A stretch of 64,000 bases of DNA from Takifugu bimaculatus (Eukaryota; Chordata; Actinopteri; Tetraodontiformes; Tetraodontidae), in contig CP034993.1 of NCBI GenBank assembly GCA_004026145.2, positions 13,476,290 to 13,540,289 on the forward strand, in the 5' to 3' direction. Positions 43,229-55,019 of this stretch are shown here, one piece after another. Numbering within the stretch: position 1 is the first letter of the stretch; every line of letters begins with the position of its first letter. The notes beneath the pieces were generated by a model. It was not told the origin of the DNA. It saw only the letters and a program-made list of their open reading frames with translations, and did not search any database. Position numbers and translations under genes: made by a program.

Positions 43229-43649
43229 TTACATTGATTGGCCATTCAGTCTTTGAGCCTTGTGTGCCCTCTGGTCCCCACTCTGCTCTGCTTGGTTCAA
43301 TTTTTCTTCTTCAGCTTAAGTGCTCAATATTAATACCAGAAAATGCACACTTTAAAATGAGCTTTCAGCATTTTTGTCAATTCAGGGTCAATGCTTTCAC
43401 TTTTAAATCATGGCAGCAATAAAACAAAAATCCTAACTCTTTATAGAACTTAAAGATGCTTTCTCTTTAAGAGGCTGCCAAGTGGAATACTTGAGGAAAT
43501 GACATAAAAGAGGTTACATATCCCTCAGCAGGGTTGTACGTATTGTTGAGTTACTCATTCATAATAAATTATGGGTAAAAAGTAGTGGAAAGTCCCACAG
43601 AAGGTAGAAAAAACACACTGACTTACTGTCTATTTTAAGTTTTTATATG

Positions 43650-43673
43650 CACACACACACACACACACACACA
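43650..43673. repeat. CA microsatellite
   Basis: Twelve CA units. Confidence 0.95.
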
Positions 43674-45788
43674 GTCTCTTACTTTTGATCTGCTAAGATC
43701 TGCTATGTCACTGCCACTTAACCTTACTTTCTCTACTTACCCATCTGCTCACCCCTTTGGGTTCCAGCAGCCCCTCTAACCCTTTCAAACTACTCCACAA
43801 CTCCTAAACAACATCAGCCCCCTGCATAAATGCACACAGACACACTCACACAGTCAGCTTCACCCTGGCCTCTCACCGTGGAGTCTGCTCTGCTGTCCTT
43901 TCTTTATGTGTGACATTGTTCCTCCATATGGAGGCTCAAAGTGGCCTTATCATCTCTGGCCTTTTCATTCGCTTTGCCTTTGAACTTAGGTCTCTTTCTG
44001 CTCGTCTGCACTCGCCTACAGCCGCAGATGTACTCACAGATGTTAAAACACACCTCACTCCTGCATCAATAACCTAATTAGGCCTGTAGAAATTACACTG
44101 AAGCACAAAGCCACAGATGCCTCTCTCTCTCAATCCAAATAATTTGCTCATCGGCTGCAGTGCGACAATGAATCGAAACTTTTGCCGCATCTCTACAGCT
44201 CCTCTTTTTTCCTGCCTGTCTCTTGACTCTTTCTGTACACTCTGCCTCTCCAATGAAGTGGCTGCTTACAGGCTGCTGACTCTATAACTGCTGTTGTGGC
44301 TTCCCAGGGCTCTTGTGCCCTGAAGAATCATATGGAGCTATATTGTATGCAATTGTGCAGGCACTTTTGCTTAACAACTTGCCAGAAACACCCGTCCATC
44401 TCTGGAGACTGAGGACCTATGTTCTCCAGCACTAACCAAATTTGGGCTCAGTATCACTTAGACGGTACTGAGCTGTATAACAATGATTATGGTTTTGCGC
44501 ATTTTATTGTGTTTGAATGTCGAAACTATGGGTATTTTAACACATGAACCCCGAAATAAGAGTTTAGTTATATGAAATATTCTTCTTAAAAATGTCAACG
44601 TATCAATGAAGAAAGTTGCAGTCTGCCCTTTTTAAGTACCATTTTCTTCCATGGAACTTCCTCTAATTTTGCTTCTCCTTGTCCAGGTTGGGTCTCAGAT
44701 TAACACTGGGGGCTGGGGGGGAGCACGACCTCTGTCCAGAAGAGGAGAAAGTGTAGGTTTGGGAAGGGGAGTGGGGGGAGTCCCGGTGTGAAGCTGCGTA
44801 GGATGAAGGGCTGAGATAGAAGAGATGGTAAAGAAAGAAATGACAGCATGGACATGATGGCTAATGACAGACACAGCTGAGAAAACACACGCGCATACAC
44901 AAACAAGGAACACTAAAATCTGAGGAAAGATATGCAGGTCTAGCAGGAGGTCAGATTCCCCCACCATAACTAATTCAATTTTATAAACTGCGAGAAAACA
45001 CGCTGCTGCTTTCAGAGCTCTGGGGAAAAGTGTGAACATATGCACATTTTCTAACTCATCAATCAAACTGGTTTAATCATATTTCATGAATGTGTTTATT
45101 AGATAGTCATTTGATAAATTTACATTCTTGTTTGTATTTATATTATCAAAAAGAACAGGAAGAATATTACTGTGAAATAGAGGGAAAATGTTCTGAATAG
45201 CTTATCAAAACCCCTTTATAATCTCATTAAATCAAATGAATTTCTTCCAAAACTCTATGTTTTAAACTCCAGCTTTAGAGTCAACTTTGCATGCTAGAGG
45301 ATGCTCAGCCTGGTTTTAATGTTGGGTTGTAGTTAGTGTCTTTTTAAAAAAGGCCAGATGATGCTGCAGGGAGCGGCACGCAGTGCTGCTGGTGGTCTGT
45401 GAGGCCTGGTAAAGACATTAGTGCAGCATTCTGGGTGAACAGGGAGTCCCATAGACAGCGCTCACTTCTCTAAATAAACATTAGTCTTAAAAAGTTTGGC
45501 CCCACGACCTCAACGTGATCACATTTCACTCTGGATAGTAAACCTCCAGCTTTATCGCGAGGTTTCGCCCTACGCTTGGAAAACATGCTGTCATGCAGGA
45601 AAAGATCAGACCAGCAGGGTTTCATTTTCACCTTTGTTTTGAAGTTAACTGTGTCTTTGCTCCTTCTTAAGCATGCCACACCAGACCCGTGCATGCTGAA
45701 GTATAAACCATTGAAAATGGATCTAAAAAGTCAGCATTTGTTTTTGGATTTTAATGGCTGAAACCCTGGAGCCTCAAATTAAGCCTAA

Positions 45789-45789
<1 letters not shown>

Positions 45790-45886
<97 letters not shown>
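45790..45886. repeat. GT microsatellite
   Basis: About 96 bp of uninterrupted (TG)n. Confidence 0.97.
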
Positions 45887-45887
<1 letters not shown>

Positions 45888-46654
45888 AATGTCCTTGGCT
45901 GTTTTGTTGGGTCTGAACAATTGCAGCAGGCGGATAATGACAGTTAAGTTAAGGTCTGTTCATAACTTTAATAAATGGGCTTGAACACATTGTTTTAGTT
46001 GGATTTAGGAATGATTTCAGGCCTCCACTGAAGGTCAGAACAGAACAGAAACATGCAGCCATGAAGAGGTGTTGATGGAGAAGAAATAAATCATCAAAAC
46101 ATTGGGTCTATTATCATAAATGTACCAAAAAGCAGGGACAAAACAAATATAGACATAACACAATAAAAAAACAGATAAATGAAACCTCTTAATTAAAAAA
46201 TCATAAGATCTGAATGTATTGTATTATTGTGAGTTTTATTTTCTTCTGGTCCGTCTCACTATTAAGATTTTTATTGCCCTCTCTCGCCCAGCCTTTATTA
46301 ATGTGCAGAATGACCCTAATAGTATTGTGTGTGTGGAGCTGAATTCAGCAGCCACATGCTGCTTAAAATACACAGGCCTTTGATTGGCCTTTTAGGGTAA
46401 TTAAAGTGTACCTTTCAATATGATTTTCCAAATTGTGCGTGCGTGTGTGTGTGCAGCAGGTGTTCCTCAGTATCAGTGATTCAGCCGTGCGAAGATCTTC
46501 CAAAGTTAATATTGTGTTTCCAGAGATGATAGGGAGTTCACTGTCCTTGCTTTATTTGCACATTCTAAATTAATTAAGCCCAGGAATCCTCCGTCCGTTT
46601 CAAAAACACGGTGGGTCGGAGGGGAGGTAACTGGGAGCAGTGATGGGAGCCTCT

Positions 46655-46800
46655 GATTTATATCAGCTGTGCAGCCGCGCCGCGGCTCGCTTCTCTCCTC
46701 TTCCGGGCCGCGGAGCCGCGGAGGCGGCCAACATTCCTCTGCGGGGGCGCGGAGGTCCGTCTGCGCCGTGCGCGGCCGCACAAATGCACGGGGAAGTGAA
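46655..46800. other. Isolated CpG-dense island
   Basis: Dense in GCGC, CCGCGG and CGGAG words within AT-rich flanks, about 2.4 kb beyond the predicted foxd2 3' end and unconnected to any recognisable gene. A minus-strand frame (46506-46967, up to 153 codons) crosses it but matches nothing known and is likely a by-product of GC content. Could mark a lncRNA promoter or part of a polycomb-type CpG domain over the forkhead locus. Confidence 0.55.
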
Positions 46801-47293
46801 CGAGGCGAGGGGTGGTGTGTGTCTTGGACAACGCTGACATAAATGTTCAGTTGGAAACTTTCGCACTTGGTGTGATAGTAGCAGTTTTCAGATGACCGAC
46901 AAACTGCAGCTGTCGGAGCGTAAAGGTTCAAACTGGTTTCATCTGCTGTGTTCCCCTGACGGATCACCAGAGGAGCTACACACCCCCGATTTAGGGCCTT
47001 TCTGCACTTTCACCGAGAATTTTTTCTGCAGTTTCTGTCCTTCCTGTTATCCAACTTCTAAAATACATCTAGATTTTTGTGAGTCGTTTCAGACAACAAT
47101 ATCAAACCATCGGCTGCATTGTGTCTAGCTGGATATCAGTCAAAATAGTTATTTTATGCATATCTCAACGTTTATTCAAATAAAGCCTGAACCTTCCATT
47201 TTTCAAATGCAGCAACATATTCCATTATAATAATTTACAGATTCGTGCAGGTGCTGTCTGTCATGAATCATGCTTTCTTTTGATAGTGCAACC

Positions 47294-47322
47294 GTACGCG
47301 CGCGCACACACACACACCCACG

Positions 47323-47381
<59 letters not shown>
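47294..47381. repeat. CA microsatellite with a CG-rich start
   Basis: TACGCGCGCGCACACA leads into CA repeats with CGCACG variants, giving nearly 90 bp of alternating purine-pyrimidine. Confidence 0.95.
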
Positions 47382-47383
<2 letters not shown>

Positions 47384-49184
47384 GGTCAGCAAATCCTCTG
47401 TTCCGCGCCCTTCAAGACGCATCGATACGAACCGAAAGCTTTACGTGAAACGATTTCATTTAATCCCGTCCTGCTGTCGGGTTCAGCTTGAATAATAACT
47501 AAATAAAAACAATAACATTAATGATCATTCTAAAAATACGTCTACGTTGGCGTCTCAGTCGTTGCTTCTGCTCGGCGCACGCCTTTAATCCTGTCATCCC
47601 CGCCAGCATATGGGAGCGCTTAGAAAGAGATGGGAATTGTTTTGAGAAGTATAAATGTGTTTTTGGTTGCTGTCGAGTAATTTTGCTGTCACTTCACATA
47701 TCACTCACGTGTCATTTTGTTTGGGAACCGTCACCAAAACAATGACGAATGTCGCGCCTTAAATAAAGACTGACTGTGGCGCTGCGAGTGTGGGTGGTCT
47801 CTGTCTCTTAATATGTCTCTTTCTGAGGTCGGGCATTAATGTGCGTGAAATCGATGATGATATCACACCACCTCTTGTAATTGGGGGGCGTTTGGAATGA
47901 TGCGTGTTCAATATTCTGTGGTGGATTGATTGAGCTTGAAAAAAATGTTAAAACATAAAGATAAACTCAGTCTTGTATCATTCATCTGTAAAACTGGTTG
48001 CCTCGGATAACCTCAGCCTGCCTTTGTGTGTTTGATTTTTTTTCCCCTTCCAAATACACTCGATTTTAATGGACTGACGCGGTGAGTAATGATTGCCCAC
48101 CAGGATCCGTGCGCGTAAAAGTTGCTTGTTTCTATTTTCCCCTTCATTGTCAAGAAAAAAGTGCTCCAGTCTTAATTATTTCCCAACACCCAGCCAACAT
48201 ATACACCCAATTTGCATGCGGGGAGATTGAAGGAGAAAAGAGGAAAGAAAGGCTGAGTCGGGATAAAGATGGTTTTCGTTTCAAAGACTTTCAGTGAGCT
48301 GTGCTGAAGAAAAACAGTCCGCCCCCCCACCCTTCATCCTTAATAATCATCTGTCAAAACACCCGCAAACTAATTTAACCATTGGCACACAGATCTCGTA
48401 AATAAAGGAGGCTTTACACCCCCCTTCTGTTTCGAAACATGTGCTCCGACAACTGAGAAAAAAGTCCAATGCCCCCTGTTTTCTGCAGCCCAGCGAGTCC
48501 CACTGCGTCTTTTATGCGCACCCCGAGACAACACAGACGACATGAAAGCGGGGCAAACCGAGGGCCTTCAGACGAGATTGCTTTTCAGGGTCTAAATGTG
48601 TGTGGCTGCTCTCACAAGGGGGGACCGCTCGCTGCGCGCACATTCTCTCCCTTGGGCCGGGGGTCCACACTGACAACATCAACAAACGGCCAAAAAGCCG
48701 CATTATGGTGGATTAGAAGCCTGATGAAAAATGCTGCTACAAATTAGCAACGAAAACCCAAAAGACCGTGGGTACGGCCTTGTTCACTTTCAATTACAGA
48801 CCGCCGAGGCCTAACGGACCCCATTCATTTAGGCCCTTTGTAACATACTAGAAAATGGTCCTTTACAAGCGAGGAGAAACCACACAAGAGGTGAATACCC
48901 GTAGGCCGCTGCGTGATATAAGTGCATAACGCGTAATATATATATATATATTAAAAAAAAGAATCGAACTATTATTTTTGTAATTATGATAACTGCTATA
49001 CATTTACATATTCTTAATGTCGAGCTGTTTTCAAAATAAAGCTCTATTAAAAACATCTCCTAATAATTCTAATTAATAAGAGCAATAATCATCCAGAATA
49101 ACTACTGACTAAAACATACGAGTCTGGTTTTCTAGCCTGTTTGTGCAAAGCCTTTACAGTAAATAAGAAACGATTTAATAAGCA
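47382..49184. other. Intergenic downstream of foxd2
   Basis: No gene recognised; moderate GC, with CpG-containing words more common than in the desert to the left, consistent with flank of a forkhead locus. A TA tract lies at 48934-48952. Confidence 0.5.
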
Positions 49185-49891
49185 TCTTTTTGAATTCACA
49201 AACATTTATTAATCGTGTCCTTACAACAAAAAATGACCTATGAACATTGATGAGTGTCTCTCTCGCTCTACTGGCAGCACAGGACATACCAACTATATAT
49301 GTTTCACATATTAAACTGTGAAATAGGAACGAACATCACTTAAAAAGAGAGAGGTACTGTATGTCCACCGACGACATGAAGTGTCACAAATCACCATGTA
49401 AGGGAAATGTCTTTTTTTCCTTTAAGAGGGGCATTTAAAATCAATAACACACCCTTTTCCTTCATGCGCTTCCTAAATAAAACCTGAGTTTGCCGTCTTT
49501 CTATGTCAATAGCCACAGCGCCATTTTTACGCACAAAATTAAAGAAAACAAACAGCATAATTCATAATGAAAGTCTCAGTTATATATATTTTTTTTTTCG
49601 AGTGACGACTTTAACTTAAAATAAAATTTTCCTTTCCCCCAACACTGACAAGATAAGGCCACGTGCCAGATTAAAATGCCCATTTCCCGAGATTTACTTG
49701 CGCTTGTCTCTAAACATTATACACATATTTACACCATAAATAAGCAATATCCTCCCTACACGTCTTGTTAGCAGAGAGGTCCCTTTAATTTTACCAGATA
49801 TGTACAGCCAACGTCTACATAAGATGATGCCATACTTTCTTTTTTTTTTCTATATAAAGTTGTTTGTCGTTTTAAATCTTACCATGTTATT
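49185..49891 (-). other. foxd2: foxd2 3' UTR with probable poly(A) signal
   Basis: The sequence after the foxd2 stop is AT-rich and holds no gene on either strand. The plausible minus-strand AATAAA lies at 49210-49205, predicting cleavage near 49185 and a 3' UTR of about 700 nt. The stretch includes a TA/T-run around 49580-49600. Extent is inferred from the signal only. Confidence 0.45.
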
Positions 49892-50992
49892 CTAGAAAGG
49901 ACAAGTGCTCATATTCGGGCTTTTGCTGGAAAAAGTCTGAGTCTGTGGCCCGGACTGTAACAGGCCTATGCTGTCCTGTGATAGGTTCAAGTGGCTGGAA
50001 GCCGAGGCCAGTGCCGGGGTCAGCATGGCCAGGAGCTGAGCCTGGGTGGCCGGCTGTGCGCTGTAGGAAGAGGCGGTGGAGTTGGCGGCACCAATGATGT
50101 TGTCAATGGAGAATGAAGGCCGGCTCGGAGCGCTGGAGTCCGACTTAAGTGGCGGTAAGGACGGGCTTATTTGAGGATAAAAAGGTTTTCTTAAGTCGGC
50201 CCCTAAAAGAGTGGGTAAGGGATGCGGCGCCGGGAAGATGGAGGCTGAAGGGGGCAAGGTGCAGGGAACGCCTGGGAATGGGAACGAGCCGGCATGGTGC
50301 GTGTGATAGGGGCCGTGAGTTGCGTGGAGGTTCTGCAGCTGAAGCCCATAATTGTATCCATAGGGGCCATATCCAAACCCGGGGAGAAAGCCACCGGATT
50401 CTCTCAGGATTTCGTTTGCCTGCTGCCTCTTGAAGCGCTTCCTCCTGCGCAAGAAGCTCCCGTTGTCGAACATGTCCGCGGAGTCCGGGTCCAGGGTCCA
50501 GTAGTTGCCTTTTCCCGGGTTGCCGGGCTCTCGTGGGATTTTGACGAAGCAGTCGTTCAGGGAGAGATTGTGGCGGATGGAGTTCTGCCACGCTGGAAAT
50601 TTCTCTCGGTAGTACGGGAATCTGTTGCTGATGAACTCACAGATCTCGCTGAGGGTGAGACGCTTCTTGGGGCTCTGTAGGATGGCCATGGTGATCAAGG
50701 CGATGTAGGAGTAGGGCGGCTTCACAAGTGCATTCTTTCGGGGCTTATCCCCGATCATGGTCCCGACTTCAGAGCCCATCTGGTCCGACGGACAGTCGGA
50801 GCTGCTGAGTCCGGGAGATGAAACTCTCTCCACGGCGTTCTGCGAGTAGTTATCGTCCGAGTCATTGTCCAAGTTGAAGTCGTGGTGAATGTGCTTCAAG
50901 TCTTTGCCTACAGACATGTCACCCCCGACCACATCGATGTCCACATCATCAGACAATGCAGAGCTGTCGGACATATCCGTCCCTAAAGTCAT
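49892..50992 (-). CDS. foxd2: Forkhead transcription factor FoxD2 (single exon, 366 aa)
   Basis: Sequence-specific nuclear DNA-binding regulator; FoxD2 proteins act in mesenchyme, neural crest and kidney development (family knowledge). Residues 91-189 form a complete forkhead domain: KPPYSYIALI opening, recognition helix WQNSIRHNLSLNDCF at 135-149, and basic tail RRRKRFKR at 182-189. An EH1-like Groucho-binding motif FSIDNII lies at 294-300. FoxD2 rather than FoxD1/D3/D5 is indicated by the start MTLG, the acidic DVDIDVVGG stretch (16-24), FLPGF followed by a Tyr/Gly-rich segment near 202-216, LLGADLRKPFY (262-272), the AQLLAMLTPALA block (318-329) and the CxF ending; all have counterparts in mammalian FOXD2. 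The poly-Ala/Pro expansions of mammals are absent. Start: ATG at 50992 is the first in-frame ATG, with purine at -3; the frame stays open for at least 28 codons upstream but without an ATG. No introns, as usual for FoxD genes. It lies downstream of foxe3 on the same strand. Confidence 0.95.
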   Translation of the reverse strand: MTLGTDMSDSSALSDDVDIDVVGGDMSVGKDLKHIHHDFNLDNDSDDNYSQNAVERVSSPGLSSSDCPSDQMGSEVGTMIGDKPRKNALVKPPYSYIALITMAILQSPKKRLTLSEICEFISNRFPYYREKFPAWQNSIRHNLSLNDCFVKIPREPGNPGKGNYWTLDPDSADMFDNGSFLRRRKRFKRQQANEILRESGGFLPGFGYGPYGYNYGLQLQNLHATHGPYHTHHAGSFPFPGVPCTLPPSASIFPAPHPLPTLLGADLRKPFYPQISPSLPPLKSDSSAPSRPSFSIDNIIGAANSTASSYSAQPATQAQLLAMLTPALASASSHLNLSQDSIGLLQSGPQTQTFSSKSPNMSTCPF

Positions 50993-51476
50993 CCTTGGAG
51001 ACGCCGCTGTTCTTCCGTCTCTCTTCGAGGTTTCCTCCTCCTCTTGTCCAGCTGCTGAGCGGGAGCGCGCACACACTCCCCAGTTCTTCTTTCAAAGCGC
51101 AACAGAACGATCTGCGGCTTTATCTCCCAAAACAAACTGCACACATGGCTAAAATCTAGTTTTTAAAGTTAAAAAAATGTATAAAAATGACTGCTTGACC
51201 TGTTGACTTGGCGAGTCCTGGACGTCCGATACTTGTCAATCAGGGCCGTGCGGCGTTCCCATCGAGCGGAAACTTCTGTACTCTTGTAATAATAGAAGAA
51301 AAACTAAAATCATCGAAATAGCGCAAGAAGGTGCGCTTTCTTTAAAAGTTTCCACCTGTTACGAGTCTCTTCTGTCGCTCATGCACATCAATTAGGTCTG
51401 TAGAATTTCTTTTACGCACGGGACTGGGGAAGTATCCAGCCGCACTGTCACACTATCCTCCTCAGTGTTCGATAGG

Positions 51477-51507
51477 TATTTATAGGGCCATGCTGATCAC
51501 GTGACGT
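51477..51507 (-). promoter_or_regulatory. foxd2: foxd2 core promoter: TATA box with upstream E-box/CRE-like motif
   Basis: Read on the minus strand, TATAAATA occupies 51484-51477, which would place the start site near 51450 and give a 5' leader of about 460 nt. Just upstream (51497-51504) is the palindrome TCACGTGA, an E-box of the USF/Mitf class, overlapped by a TGACGT CRE-like core at 51502-51507. Position and orientation fit foxd2; the start site is inferred, not observed. Confidence 0.55.
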
Positions 51508-54500
51508 TTGAGTCACCGTTACCAGGAAATGGAGACTATTGCCCTGCAACATCGATCCACTGCTGCTAATTACCTAAATCCTATTTTAGAAAAGGTAACC
51601 ATTCGGTTGGTTTTTGAATTAGATTAAATACATGTGATATAATAAGTGTTTTACTTTTGCAATTATGGTTAGTAATTAAAAAGAAAAATATTGACCTTTA
51701 AGACTGAACATACAATATGACGGGGTTGTTTTATTATAATCGATACATTATTAACAGTAGGAGTAGAATTGTACTTTTTACTCAAATTATCTGGCGAAGC
51801 TAAATTAGCACGACTTCTAATATCGTTTTCGCACTGCAGATGAAAGAGTATCGTCAACCTCCTATCACCTCCAGTCGGGGGGATAATTGAACAAACAATA
51901 TTGATTTTTAAAAATTTATGAAATTATGTTTTTAATTAATTGCCTGTGTAATTATGCTCCGTAGGTGTCGTTTCTAATTTGGCTTTATTGTTGTTTTAAC
52001 ATTCAGCCTACATTTTGATCAGAGGCCAAAATCCATTTAATTTTAGATTTCAGCGGTGGTTGCAGGTTGCAGGTTGCTGCTCGATTGAGGATCGTTGTTC
52101 CAGGGTTTTCTCTGACAGAAGGCCGCTTTCTGTAAAGATGTTACAGAGTTGTAGTTAACTGGTGCAACCTGCTCCTCTGGAAAAGGCTTCTGATGACAGT
52201 GGTGTGTTTGCGGACCTTTGCAGAGCAGGAAGACGTTCCACTCCATTTCCCTGAAGAAGCAGCAGGTTCATATCACGCGTTTACACCCGCGGCTCGTTTA
52301 CCTGAGTCAAACAAAACGATTTAAAATATATATATATAAGTGTGTGTGTGTGTGTGTGTGTTAAGAAGACGAGATCGCGCGAAATGTCATGATTTATTTT
52401 TATGCTTGATGAATCACATAGATTTTTTAAAGGATTTATTTTAAATGTAATGTATTAATTGAAACTATATAAGACAGAAAAAAACGATTGTTTTCCTGAC
52501 GCATTACCATTTATTAAGTTTTTTCTGTGTGTCGAATTGTCGTAAGGGATATTATTTATTACCTTATGGTGAGCGACCCAGACTTGTATTACCGTATTTA
52601 TTTATTATTTATTTAACAAACCCAATAATGAGTGAAAGTTTGTTTCAAGAAAACGAAATAAAATGTTAACTTTAAATACAGATATACATGTGTGAATATT
52701 TTATTACGCGCGTTTTCTTTCTTCTATAATGATAAGACCTAACGTGAGTCTTCAACACTGTCTGTCTGTCAGTCTGCCTGCCTGCCTGTCTGTCTCCCAG
52801 TCGGTCTTTCTGCGTTTGATGGTCTCTCTGATGGGGCTGGGGCGCCCTCTGTTGGACATAACGCATTTCCTTAACAAAATCAACAACAACCAAATGCCTC
52901 CATTCAAATTGTCCCGTGGCAGATAAAGTGACTGCTGGTAAAGCTGCTCTCCCGAAACTACAAAGTGAAACAGGATTTTTGTCATTTCGAAAATATGACA
53001 AACAACAAAGACAGACCGCAGTGTCACGAAGCATCTGCGGCAGGTTAAAGCGCCTGTGTGTTGATTTCATAGGAAAGGTGTGATGAAGTCTGATTTGGAC
53101 TCATAACCTTGTAGCAGCAGACATAACTGTGCCAACATAGACGCACGAGGAGGATCTGAAAATCTGCCCATTGATGAACTGGAGGATGAATCTCTTTTAT
53201 TATCAGCTCTGTGTTGTTACTGGAATTGCACCATCCTGTACCGTAGGTTTTCTAGATTTAGATTTTAAAATGCAGCTGAGCTGTGGGACATATTTTTATT
53301 TCGGAATTTAGGGCTTGTGCACGTAAAATATATATTGATAAACCGTAGAGCTGATTTAATGTATAACATAATTGCAAAGTCACTTGAATTTTTGCATATG
53401 TATATACATATGTAGCCAATACCATCTTCTGTTTGTATTTAAATTGCATTGGTTATCTAAATGTATTTATATGTTCATCTACAACACGCTGGAAATCAGA
53501 AGAGAAACATATTCTCCAGCAAATCATGTTTTTGCTTCCATCTAGTGGTGAAAGGTTTTATTCGTCTTTCAATGAACTCAGAAATAATCAGACTCACTTT
53601 TAGTCACGTTAATAAGTCTGTTTGATTAACTGTCCGATCTCATGAAACATCTGGATTTTAAGGAATGTGAAATGTTGGTCATCCTTTATTAAAATACTAT
53701 AGCACAAAATATAATTGTTATTTGTTACGCAGACCTGTAGTTCAGCAGAAAGGATTAAGAGTTGCAATGAAACAAGACAATTTTTTTTTCAAATTATCGA
53801 TATAATAAATCTACATAGATTGGTAAAAGTGCACCTTTCTCCAGCATTCTTCCACAGAGGCTAAACTGCTCCCAGTTTGGCTTGTGTACAACGTTTAGGT
53901 GATACTGGGAGGGAGTTTTCCTTGTGGTAATATATTACATATATTACATTTACACACGACAGGGGTTAGACGACTTATTGTTTATTTGGTAAAGAACATC
54001 CGGAAATTCTTGCTTTTTTCCAAGATTTTGGATGATTAAGGAGGTAATTTACAATAATTGTTTCAAGCTATCAGCGCTTTTGAGTGCAATTAACAATATG
54101 ATGATACTGATCTAATACAAAAACAAGTATATGAAATTGGATTAAACTTTAGTACTTAAAACCTGGATGACAGTATGTAAGGCTGCTTTAAAATAAGCTG
54201 CAATGTAAAACAAAAAAATAAAAAATGGACATTTATCCAAAATTGCAAATGATTAGTTTGAATTAAAATAATTAAATTGGGTGATAAAATCTTTAATTTG
54301 TTTTTGCTATTATCGTTACTATTTTGTTACTGTTTCGTTACATTTTTAGTGTTACTGAATGCAGAAATTATTGTCTCAGGCTTTTAAAGACATGTTTGAA
54401 ATCATAGTTGACAATGAAAGGTTTTTATGATGTAGTTTTAAAAAAGATTTTAAAATATGTGTAACTCTCTGCCATCACGATCCAATAAAGCCTGAGGTAA

Positions 54501-54599
54501 GGGGGAACTTAGTTTGGTCAAAAGAACGATTTAAATATTTGCTGTATAAGTTGATAAGGACATAAACCAGGCTGACTGAGCTGTTAAAGGCTTCAATAG
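51508..54599. other. foxe3-foxd2 intergenic region
   Basis: About 3 kb of AT-rich DNA. Homeodomain-type words cluster at 51930-51962 (TTAATTAATTG, GTAATTATG). No coding seen; candidate regulatory space shared by both forkhead genes. Confidence 0.5.
52325..52361. repeat. TA then TG dinucleotide tract
   Basis: (TA)7 followed by (TG)11 between foxd2 and foxe3. Confidence 0.9.
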
Positions 54600-55019
54600 G
54601 GAAGACGACATTTATTTTACTGTAAAAATGAATTTATTGCCACGCAACCTGTCGTCATGGAAACACTCTTGTTTTAATAAAGATTTAAACAAAGAAAATA
54701 TATACATCACGTTTGAATTCTGACACCATCAGACACAATCAAAAAGTATTCGGAAAGACTCCAAAACATAGAAAAGCAAGAACACAACAGTAAAACTCTT
54801 GGATATACAGTCATGGAATGTGTCAAAGGGATCAGAAATGGCTTTTCACCTATTAAAAGAGGAATGTTTTATGAAGGCTCGGTCATTTTGAGTCATAGCG
54901 TGTTCATAATAAACTAGCAGGATTGTTTATTGGAGTTTTTGGATGTGTGGTCGAATATGTCCGCGCTGACCTGTCCCAGCTCATGTGCGCAATAAAACCC
55001 AAAACTTTTCAATAAGGTT
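54600..55019 (-). other. foxe3: foxe3 3' UTR with candidate poly(A) signals
   Basis: Downstream of the foxe3 stop, minus-strand AATAAA motifs occur at 54931-54926 (about 90 nt after the stop) and again near 54638-54633 and 54616-54611 (about 400 nt). Either set could end the transcript. No other gene is visible here. Confidence 0.4.

Larger units (their letters stand above)
42923..46654. other. Intergenic, no gene seen
   Basis: Several dinucleotide tracts. 46230-46440 is rich in TTAAT/TAATTA and ATTGG words and may be regulatory, near the foxd2 3' side. Confidence 0.5.

Noticed and set aside
46506..46967. 153-codon minus-strand frame across the CpG island
   Set aside because: Explained by CpG/GC content; Arg/Pro-rich with no domain.
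50145..50591. 148-codon minus-strand frame inside foxd2
   Set aside because: It is a shifted frame of the GC-rich forkhead exon with low-complexity content.
50294..50680. 128-codon plus-strand frame antisense to foxd2
   Set aside because: Antisense shadow of the forkhead domain coding sequence.
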